From assembly GCA_028829895.1 (NCBI GenBank), contig CM054179.1, positions 38,563,117 to 38,627,116 of the forward strand: a stretch of 64,000 bases of DNA, in the 5' to 3' direction. Shown piece after piece: positions 12,901 to 24,900 of the stretch. The translations under genes were made by a program, and so were the position numbers. Every line of letters begins with the position of its first letter. Position 1 is the stretch's first letter. This stretch comes from Sinotaia quadrata (Eukaryota; Mollusca; Gastropoda; Architaenioglossa; Viviparidae). Below the pieces are notes generated by a model, which had not been told where the DNA came from, did no database searches, and saw only the letters and a list, made by a program, of their open reading frames with translations.

Positions 12901-15900
12901 GGACTGGCTCACACTGATTTGTCTGTGTAGCATTTTTTGACCAGAAAAAAACTTGGCAGTGTTCTATCACCCACTAATCTCTCAATTTAGCCTATTTGAC
13001 TTCTTCACTTTATCTAACTTGAAAATTCAGTTGAAGGGACAAAAATTGAATAGCATCAAGCAAAATAAGGTGGAATTGCAAGAGGTACTAACAACATCCT
13101 CAGAAGAGAGTTCTAGAACAGGGGAAAAGGTGCTGAGATCATTGTATCTTCTCCCAATTTTGAAGGTGACAGGAGCAATTATAGCCTATGGCTGTCTGTG
13201 AACCTTTGGACAGCACATCATATTTATGATACAGTTAGAGGCTTCCAACTGGAACAGTTATTTGAAAGAAAGGGAAAATCTGATAACATCAAAGAGGAGC
13301 AACCACAGTAATCTTTAATCACTAAGTTTAAAACAGTTACGTGTGAAAATACCATTTTTTATTACTAAACTAATGATGAACTATTTCTTGATAATAAATA
13401 TTCAGTCACAATAATTTAACAGTTGTACAGCACATCTTAACTTTTGTGAACTTGTATACATTAAATCATTATATAATTCAATCACCATTGGAACCATGAT
13501 TTAATCTTGTTCACAGTTGATAGTAATTGTAAAACACTCATTAACTTCCATTGTAAATTTGTGAGCTTGTGTACATTGACTCTGTACACAAACTCATTAT
13601 GCAATCCAGTGACCATGGAGCCATGATGTAACCCAGATCGCAGTTATTACTGTCAAGAGGTTAATATTTTTATAGAGACAAAGTATGTATTATCTCAGCT
13701 AAAAGACTCCTTCCAAATTATTTTAATAAAGCTGAAATACATCATAATTGTTATAATGTGTATTATCTGAACAAAACAGATGATGCCTTCCAAATTATTT
13801 TTGTTAAATTGAATTTTATCATAATTTAATACCTTGGAGTTTGAATATTTAATAATTCTTTATTTGTAGTTAAACATTAAGTGATATTATTTTCAGTTTA
13901 AGACACCTAAACTTTTATAGAGAATATGAGTAAGATATTTTAAGTTAGTAATATAATATATGTAGATTTTATTGTTTAGTATCATTATCTAGTACTGGAT
14001 TGTTTAGGTGGAGCATCATATTTTTATATTCATGATATGGGTGAAAGTGTGAGTTCAGGGATATTTTATTCTTTTCATGCTTGGCCAGATTTCATCCAAG
14101 GATTATGATTAATTTACTTTTATTTATTTTTTTTTATTCAAGGTAATACTGATGTAACTCGCCTTGTTTTGGAACATGGTGCCAAGATAGATCACCAGAA
14201 TTCTGTCAACAGAACAGCTGCACAAATGGCTGCCTTCGTTGGTCAGCATCAGTGTGTGCGCATCATAAACAACTATTTTCCAAAACATGAGCTTGAGTAC
14301 TTCACAGTGTCAAGAGGTTTGTCATTCTTTTTTTATTTTTTTGTTTGTGTTTATTTTAAAATTTGTAAACAAATAATTGAAGATAAAAGACAGTGCTTTT
14401 TAATTATTGGTTTCCATGACACTATTTCTTCTAGCTTTATAATATTCTTCTAATGATCGTCTTTTTGTATTTAATGGAATTTTGCACTTATGATTAACCT
14501 GTTGCCTGTACAAATCTTAGTCATGTTTTCTACAGCATGCTGCCCTGCATACTTTATTACTTCAGATCTGTCTCTCACTGTCTCAGAATCTCTGGGGTAG
14601 CATGCAACCACAAACACTTGCACACTGTTCTCTCACTTGTTAACTTATTGATTCTGTCTTCAGATGTGCAATTGAAGATCATCTTAGTTCCCTAGAAAAG
14701 AAATTTTAAATATCACTCGTTACACTGTTTTTGGAGGTAGGAAAGACCAAAGAGATTTGTGTGCTCTACAAATGTTGTACATGCATGAGGCATGGTACTA
14801 AGAGATTAAGGTTTACTGCACTTGACAAAGACCAGTCTAGATCAGTGCTAAGTCATGATTAACACATAAGTTACTGTTTTATGGTTTACATTGTCTCTAA
14901 ATCCCTTGGAGTCTGGCTGAAATAATTACGGTCAAGGCTGACATTGTTGTCAACCAACTGCTTGTCTTTCTTTTACCATTTTTTTACATCCCTTGTTGGG
15001 ATATAACCTTTTCTGTTCTAGAGGTAAAAGAGACAAACTCTTAGGTAATGAAGATGTGGGATGGGATATCTTTATTATAAGTTAATGGGATCGTAGATTT
15101 CAACTTATGTTCAACCAAGGGACATTAAAATATAGCAGTGTCTCGGTTATGAACAAATTCCATTCTTAAGGAAGCTTGTAACCTGGTTTTTTACATAAAT
15201 ATATATGTACAGGATCTGTATAATAGTGAATGAGTGCATGAGGTGACTTAAAATGGCACCCAATTCCTATGCCTCAATAATGTTGAGTGATTTTTTGAGG
15301 TGTACATCTTTGGTTCATCTGCATTAGAACTAGTTCACTGCAGTTCATAAGTATGGAATGGATGCCCTAAGCCAGCATTTGGGACTTATGGACTTGTTCA
15401 TATCGGCATATTGCTGCAAGTCAAGACCATCTTAACCCGAGACCCTACTATAATATGCATTTAGTTAAGATAGATTAGCAGACATATATGTCTATTTTAT
15501 TTTGATTTGTTAACCATTTGTTTTCCAATCAGAGATTTCTGAACTGTTGTCCATAAATGTTACCACATGTCATCAGGAAATAATATCATCCATATTCTTG
15601 TGGCTGTGGACATATTACTTCATCTCTGGCAAGATTTGATATCTATATACAATTTTATCTTGCTCCACATCTCCAGCAAGATTTGGTATCTATAGTACTA
15701 CTTTACTTTGCTCCACATCTCCAGCAAGATTTGGTGTCTATAGTACTACTTTACCTTGCTCCACATCATATTTGAAAGGAAGCAAACTGGGTCAAACTTT
15801 CTAGCCCAGACAGTTTTTGTTACAATGCCACATATGGCTTTGTCTTTAAAAAAGTTTTTTTTTTTTTTAAATTATTTGTGCAACAACTCCTCTGCCATAT

Positions 15901-18900
15901 ATTGCCATCCTGACCTATCATTTGTAAATCATGATAGTTAAATGTACAAATGAAATTGTTTCTACTGTCCAAAATGTTGAACATTGTTTAGCTGATGTTA
16001 AATGTTGGATGATGAGCAAAGTTACAAAAAATGTTGATAAAACTGAACTTATCTTTCTTGCTCCTAGAAGGATCTTTAAATACTTATCTCTCCAGAGTTA
16101 ATGAATATCTTGATACTCCCATTAAATTTAACCAGTCACATAAAAATCTGGTTGTACTTATGGCAGCTATCTCTTTCCTTACTTTCTAAGGCAAATTCAG
16201 TACTTGTAAAGCAGCATATCTAGAGCTAAAATGAATCATCACTATTAGCAATGCTACGAATCATCACTGATGCTACAAAAATCTATTTGTGTTCACTTTT
16301 ACCTTTTCAAGTTAATTATCATAACTCTTTTTATCTCTGGTCTACTGTTTTGTCTTTTGAGGAAACACTTCAGAACACTGCAGTTCGGATAATTCTCCTG
16401 GCAAAAATAAATGATAGACTTGCTCTGTTTTCATTTTCTCCAGTAATAAAATATGCCACTCTAGTTGCAGACCATGTTGGTAAGTGAAAATATGTCATTG
16501 TTACCTTGTTTTTGTGTATATACATTGAAAATGTCAGGGTTTTTTTATTTAAATTTATGCTGAGAGCTCTTGATATTTCAAGAGTGAGCATTCAGTCAAG
16601 AACAAACCAGCTGTCATACACTTGTTGTGAATTTCTTTACTCACAGTAGTAATTTATGCTGTTCTGAATAAATATCATGTAATAATTCATTTCCAAAATG
16701 TTAAAATTTTCTGCTATGATAAAAAGTTCACCATCATTTCATAAATAAATAAGTGAAATGTTGACAATGTCAGCATGTACTTCAAGGATGATCATAATGA
16801 CATAAGATAAGGGTCAGATTGAAGAGAGTTAAACTTTGGAAATAAAACCCTGTTGATTTCTTTTTGACAAAATTTCCACTTATCATAAGTATCAGTTATA
16901 TGCCTTCTAACATTTCTCATTCTGATTTGTGATAAACCTGTTGTATGCTATCTAGTCATGTGCCTTCTTTTCACATTTTTTGGTCTGGTTTTTTTATAAG
17001 CCAATTTTGTGCTGTTCATTCACATCCTTTGGTCTTTTAACATTTTCAGTCTGATTTTTTATAAGCCTGTTTTGTGCTGTTCAGTCACATCCTATGGTCT
17101 TTTAACATTTTTCAGTCTAAAAAGAGTCTGAGTAACCTGTTTTATTATATTTGTCACATTGATCTTCATATAGTCCTCATTCTGACTTAGTAAGTTGTTT
17201 TGTATTCCCTTTCCAAATCACATGGTTTATTGTTTTAACCCTTTAAGGGGCAGGCGTTTTTCCTTTTTCTAACTCTGAAGGGGCAAGATTTTTCAGGGTT
17301 TCAGTGAGATTTAGGGTTACGTTAGTAAAAATATCATATCTTAGGTATTAGTGCATATATTTCAATGAAAGGAAATGAAAGCAGATTTATTAATATCCTT
17401 AATTGAAGTATACTTTCAGGTGTTAAATTTGAATCCTTGCATGAAAATATATATTTACACAAAAAAAATATTGTCCAGTTATTGTCCGCTACAAACACCA
17501 TGTACACACACTTTGTTGATGCCGGGAACACTAATCTATCTTCAGACACTCAATACATTTCTTTTTTCGGCAGATTATAAATTCCTATCAAAATCATAAG
17601 CCCAAAATAAGCCTTAATTTCAGTGGCATTAGTTTCCTTCCAACCTGGATCGCCATTTTGTTTTTCCACGATTTTCGGACGTGCGTACTCGTTCATTTAT
17701 TCTGATATCTTGTCAAACGTTTCTACTTTGAAAAACTAGCCAGCTGAGTACTATCATTAATTCCAGTCACATTCGGCCCCATTTCTGTTATAAATTCCGA
17801 TATATTCAGTGCTAAAGTACTACTATTCCAACCATGTGCGTCTCCAGATACCCCTCCCCGCTACTTCTCTTCGATATCCTCAGAATCTGATGAACTCTCC
17901 TCCAAAATTTGAAAGATGCAACATGTGCACGCTACTGACATTAATGTCACTTCTAATCCTATCATCCGATTCAAAATAAACTTCTCTTACCTCATCCGAT
18001 AAATCGAATCCATTAAACTCCTCATTATCGCTCGACGATTCTAAGAAATCCATTTGAAACACCAAACGCGAAAAACAAAGAAAACTTCATGAAAAAATGA
18101 ATGCTGCCACATGAAAACACTTAAAAATGGCGCGGAAATCGTTGTACAAACGTCATGCTTCCTGTAGACACCGGAAGACTCACGATTTCTCGAATGATAT
18201 GAGAAGAAAAGAGCACTGGTTGCTACGGACGCTTTTGGACGTTTTGCCCTTTCGGTAGTAAAAACGTTTTGGGCCGCTCTGCCCCTTAAAGGGTTAATAT
18301 TCTTGTATTTGATTTAACTCTGTGTAACTTACTTTATAGGTATACAATGGATGTTTCAGGATTTGAAAAAGAACCTAAGTTACCACCTCACTTGTTGCTG
18401 CTACTTTTAAGCCTGATTAACACAACCAACATTCATCCTGTAAAGGTAAATTGCTGTTGTTGGTTGTAGAATTATTTTAATTTTGACCAACATAAAGTCT
18501 GAATTGAACAACAAAATTTGAAGTATTGGTAATCTTATTATCTGCGCTTTCATTACTGATAGGGATTATTGCAGGATGTTGATAACTGCAAGTCAGGTTT
18601 CTATCTATAGATTCTTTTTTAAAAAAGCAGGGATTTTATGGTCTTATATTCTTGCTTGCTGTCTAAAGATGGGTTACTCTATATATGTTCAATGCAAAAT
18701 GCAGTTAAAGCAAATACTGATAGCATTTTAATACAAATGTATATTATTTGTTTCTGTTGTAGCTCCATAATAATACTACTCCTTTTTACAAATTTGTTTG
18801 AAAAATAAGTGCATTATTCATTAAATAAATCTCAGAGGATTTCTTGAAAAAATGTAAGATATAAATTTCCATACATTAAATACATGCTTCCTTTTTACAG

Positions 18901-21900
18901 TTTTATAAGTATTATACACTGTGACTTGGAACATAACCCCACTTAAAATGAGAGTTATCTGTGTAGTTGATGGTGAAGTGTGGCTATATATATCTGCTCC
19001 ATTGAAAAGCTGCAGTCTTACTAAGCCAAGTGGCTTCTTCTTTGGGCATTCACATACAGTTTTAAAAGTTGCACATCAAGAAATATCTGTATTTGTAGAA
19101 GTAGGCAGATAATTTAATATGTTCTTATTGTATCCAGTCAGCACAGCTGTTGTTTGTTATAACTGTTTATATCATTAGCAAAATATTTAAATACTTACCC
19201 ACATGAACAACGATTCATTTTCTAATGTACCAGATAATAGAAACATGGTCTTTTCTACAGCAGAAAATAAATTAAAATTTTGGAGTGAGTCATGTACAAT
19301 AATATTTTTCTTTTGTTTAAATAACTTTTTAAACAAAAGACACAATAAGAAAAATATTATTGTACATGACTCACTCCAAAATTTTATATTTTATACAGGG
19401 TGGCTCAAAAGTAGGTTTACAGTTATCACCTAGACTATTTATTTGAAAATCCGACACTAGAACAGCGATGCAATGATGTTCTTGGTATGGATATAATTAT
19501 AAAGCTGTTTATGTAAGTTAGATTTATACTCTGAGGAATGTTTTATATTGGTATTACTAAGCAAGTAACTTCAACCATATAAAAGGTAGTTTAATAACTG
19601 TAAACCTACTTTTGGGACACCCTGTACTTGTAGATTTCAAGGAGATTTGGGTTGAGGAATTTTTGTGTTTTACAATTGTGTGTCTCCATTTTGTTGGTAG
19701 ATTTATTTGTGTCCTAATATCTCTGTATGTTTGTTTTTCATTAATGTTGATCTCTTGACGTGGGATGCCTGAGATGGTGATTGTAATAATTCATAGTGTT
19801 CCTAAAGAATAGATCTTAAATTGAAATAGCAGTAGAATTTAAATTAAATATAGTTGAAATAGTATAGCTATACAATTGCATCATAATAGCAATAGTATGA
19901 AAATATGAAAAGTAGTACAATTAAAATAGGATAGCAATAAATTGACCTGAAACAAAAAAACAAAACAAATAATATGTTTGCAAAGAATAACAGTAGAAGT
20001 GAAATAAGATAGTAGTAGGGTTCTAATAAGTGTGGATTTGAAGTACAGTAACAATGAAATTAAAATAAAACTTGTAATTGATATTTTCATTAAGAAAGAT
20101 TGAGGGGAATTGGTTGTATGAAGTTCACAGTCAGGAGTATTATGGTTTAATATCAGTTACTGTGTTATGATTAACACATAAGTTACTGTTTTATGGTTTA
20201 CATTGTCTCTATAAGTAACTATTAAAACAGTCTCTCTATAAGTAACTGTAGTATGATTAACACATTGCCTTTATAAGTTTCTGTATTGTAGATAATACAT
20301 TGCCTCTATAAGTTACTGTATTATAGTTAATATGTTCTTTTGTAATTTTCTGTATTGTGGTTATCATATTTCCTCCATAAATTGATGTATTAAGGTTAAC
20401 ATGTTGCCTCTTTAAGTTACCGTATTATGGTTAATAATAATACATTATCTCTATAAGTTTCTGTATTATGGTTAATACATTGCCTCTATAAGTTACTGTA
20501 TTGTGATTAATTCATTGCCTCTATAAGTTTTTGTATTGTGGTTAACACATAGCTTTTCTAAGTTACTTGTTAATACTTGTCTCCCTTCTAGTTGAAAGTA
20601 TGATTTTGAATTTATGAATATGAGTGTAGAATTTATTGACAGGAAATTATGTTTCAAGTTTTATAGCTGCTCATGGTATTGACAAAACCATGGTTGATTG
20701 ATTAATCACCAGATTGCAATGTTCTTGAAAGAAAACCGAGAATTGGTGTTGGAATCCTACAAGGTGGGAAAGGTGCTGGACATTATTGTTGAAGAAAGCA
20801 TGAAATCACGGGAAACTAATGATGTGCGAGCCATCAAATGTCATTTTTTGGCTGTCATCATGCGCCTTGCTAAAAAGTCGCTTAAAAACTCAGAGGATAC
20901 TCTGGATGGTTTTATTAAAAGGTATTTTTTCAACAGGCATTAACTATTAGTGATGTTGGCTTAGGAATTATCACATATAATTTATTTAATCTGAACATTC
21001 ATTAATTAATAAAAGATATGATTTGAATGCGCATTAATCAGTAAAATGTTTGATTATTAGTCTTCTTGTATTATTCAAGTGAGGTGTGGCTTCAGTATGT
21101 TAGATGCTTAACATATTACGTTTGTGATTATTTATTGGAACACTAATTTATTATAGCCTCTTTTCTTTTCTCTTTTTTCCATTCAAAAGTTTAATAAAAA
21201 AGAAATAAATCAAATTAGCTACGCTTTGATCTGTTGAAATGACAGAGAGGTGTGTAATATCCTCGGTGAACAGGATATTTGTTAGCCATGATGGTAAAAT
21301 GTTTCGAAGTGAGAATGAGTGGTTTTTTGACCTGCTGAGAAACAGATTTTCAGTACTTCTAAATGGTTATTTGTCATATAGTTATTTTTCAGTGCTTCTA
21401 TATTGCTATTTGTTAAACAGTTTGGTGAAAGGCAGAGAATCTGATGGCTTTCAAGAGCTACAGGAACGGACAATTCGTCAATGTCTAAAGGAGTTTCCCT
21501 ATCCAGAATCTCAGCTCTTGCAGCAACTTGTACGGCAGATAGCTCCTGTGAAAATTGTATGTATTTGGCCTTGTTCTTTGTAAAATTTTATAAGGCTTAT
21601 CTAACATTTCTTTTTGATTTTTTTAAAAACTTAATTCTTTCCATACTGACAAAATAATACTCTAATAAACTTTAATGAATGTGTTAATTTTGCTGTTTTA
21701 TATAGGATTATGTTAATGTAACTCTTTAAATGGTTGAATTTAGTTGCTACATAGTTAATTTAGAATTATGCTATTTTAACTTTTAAACAGTTAAATTTAA
21801 TTTTAAAAATGCAAGCCCTGAGATTGTACAAATACTGCCAGATGCTTGTCTGTGGAAATAATGTGTTTGCATTTCTCAGATCTTATATCCTTTGTAATAT

Positions 21901-24900
21901 AACATATTCACTGCATTATATTTCTCTTTGCCAAACTGACAAAACTGATGGTGAATTTTCAGGTGTTTGACTCCTTGACTGTGTTTAATGCTACCAGGTT
22001 AAAGACATTTTCCTGCAGAAGGAATGAATTAGGCTTTTGTAACAGTGAAACACTTGAATCATTGTGAACCAAAAATTGTACTCTCACTCAAAATATTGCC
22101 TTCATCAAATCAGCATAGAGAATAAATAGTAATAATCTCCTTATGAACACAACCTAACATTGTATGCTGTTTTTAAAAATTATAAATACAAATTTATTTT
22201 TTATATAATTGTATTCCACAATTCAATAATGATTATGGAGACTTGATAAAACACCTAATATTTAAAAAATTTCTAGCTCTCAACAATAATTATTCATGTA
22301 TAGATAAAATGCACAAGATCTTAATATACAAACTACTTAAACATATAAGAAAACTAAAAGTAATTTAACAAAAACTAATTGAATCCAAATGCAAATGATA
22401 TTATATAACAAACAGCTCTATTGACAGAAGAGAAATGAATAAAAATGAATTTACAAATGCACATCTCGAACAAACAGCAACACTAAAGAGCCATTGCCAA
22501 TCTTGCTTCATCACTATCTTGTAGACTATTGAAGACTTACATGACTCACCAGTGTCACTGTCACTAGTTTTACAATTGTTTTCTGAAACATTTGTGGAAA
22601 GTTTTTTATTCTTCATTGTATTAAGAGTTAGTCTGCTCTCAGTTGCCATGATAATAGAAATTTTATTTCTTCCAGAAATTCTTTCCGAAGGAAATCTTAG
22701 ATCTTACAGAAATTGTCCTTTAGAAGGAAATCTTATTTCATACAGAAATTGTCATTTAGAAGGAAATCTTATTTCATACAGAAATTGTCCTTTAGAAGGA
22801 AATCTTATTTCATACAGAAATTGTCCTTTAGAAGGAAATCTTATTTCATACAGAAATTGTCCTTTAGAAGGAAATCTTATTTCAAGAAATTGTCATTTAA
22901 TTGGAAATCTTAGTTCTTACAGATGCTGTCTTATTTTTTTTTTAAATCTCAGTTCTTACAGAAATTGTCCTTTAGAAGGAAATCTTATTTCATACAGAAA
23001 TCATCTTTAAAAAGTTAAGCTGGTAGTTTTTACTCTGTTCAAATTTCAGGGAGATTCACCAACTGCCCTAAGTACACTTATTTCTGGCATTTATGGACCC
23101 ACTTTTGAAGAGGAAAATTCTTGCAACACTTGTGGTGAAATCAAAGCAGAGAAGAAATGTGCAGCTTGTAAATTGGCAAGTATTTAAATGTTGATAATTA
23201 TTTTGGCTAGAGTAATTAGGATAAAGAAAAAAATTGTATTATCAGTTTGAAATAGTTTGAAATCCTTTGATTTTTTAAAAATAGAATGAATATCCTCCAT
23301 TGTAGTCAGGTTTGTATGTTTTTATAAGTTCAGAGGTTGTATGAATTAATTTTTTTGTCACAAAAATCAGGAAGTGGACTTTCCAGTATTTTTTTTAAAT
23401 TAGATTTTGTCACACGTGGTTTTCCCCATGTTCTGTTATGTTAATTGCTTCAATAGTCTAGCATAGTGCCGACCATGCATGTAATTACATATTAGTGTCA
23501 AGCCAGACACAGTAAAGCTGAACGCTTTCTAAAAGCCTGTTTCGAGAACTAGCACGTTTACACTACATTTCTTCGTAGTTGCTTGTAATTTGAAAGCTAC
23601 ATCATTATTAATAAGACTGTTTTATTAAATATGTATATTGTCTAATGCTAAGGATACTATTAGTTTCTATACATTCTGAAACACGAACTTTTGATAAAAA
23701 GATTTACATGAAAGCCAGAAACGCCTCTTACATTCATCATCATTTGTTATGTGGTATTAGAACACTTCGTTGTTGAATAATTTTGTCTCATTAAAGTTTG
23801 TTTATAATTGGACAACAATAGCTAAATATCAGGGAAAATGAAATTTTAATTATTAAATTAAGTATTAAAATAAAGAAGAAATTATTGAGTATTAAATGGT
23901 AGGGTATGTTAAGAATTTGTGCATTAATTTATTTGTTATAGTTATATGATAAAACAAATTTAGAAGTAGAATTTAATAGGACATGATTTTAAATTGAAAC
24001 ATCAAATAAATATGTGAGTTTAGTATTTTATAAGTAAATTTAAAATATAAACTGCTATATAGCTTATAAAGAGCATAATTAATTTTTCTTCAGAGAGTAT
24101 TTATAACTTTGCTTTTTCCTCATATTTCAGGTAAACTATTGTGGTCAAACTTGCCAAAAGCTACACTGGCCAACTCACAAAAAATTCTGCAAGTCTTTAG
24201 CAGGTTGTTAACTTTAGTTCACTCAAATTGTGGTGATTTATATCTTTAATGTCAGTTTTACATACTCAAATTGATATATGAAGTTTATCGTGAATATTTA
24301 CTGTAAATGTTTAGTCCTTTTCTTATCATGTAGTATTGATACAACTAGAATCTTAGGCTTCATTGTGTTTATATACTACTACTAGATATTAATTAATTAA
24401 TTAACTACAAAATTAGCCGAAAGCTTCCTCCAAAAGTTATTAGCCACTTAGCTAGAACTCAATTGCGGTATTTGTTTTGCTCCATTCTAGTGAGGCATCT
24501 TTCCAAGATGATTATTTTGATATTTTTCATTTGGATTTTTTCACCAGTTTTCTTTTGTCAGCTTTCTTCTATCTCCTTTTTTGTGTGCAGTTCTGATCTA
24601 TTCTGTCCTACTGTCATTTCTTTTTCTCAGTTATGGTAAAACATAATTTTCTTTTCATTGTTATTTGGGTTGATACTGTCAGCTTTTATTTGATTTTGTA
24701 AGATGACTAATAAGCAGTTGTTATTGCATTATTATTTTGAACCTTCAGCATTACAAGAGTTACTGTACTGTTGCATATTATAATAAACCTTCAGCATTAC
24801 AGCCTGTTGCATGTTATACTGAATCTTCAGCAATCCAAGAGTTATTGTACTGTTGCACATTATATTGAACCTTCAGAATTATGTTTGCAAGCATTGTAGT

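Noticed and set aside
18340..18360. Upstream AG at 18338-18339 as the ANKMY2 exon 5 acceptor
   Set aside because: It would add seven codons with poor similarity; the AG at 18358-18359 restores [10 protein letters not shown] aligned with the family.
21239..21583. 114-codon plus-strand open frame
   Set aside because: Its second half is ANKMY2 exon 7 (21421-21556). The first part is intron read through in frame; the acceptor at 21419-21420 and homology start at Leu-Val-Lys-Gly.
22552..23010. 152-codon frame as a repeat protein gene
   Set aside because: The frame is a consequence of a 36-bp repeat unit. It has no splice sites of its own and stops before exon 8.
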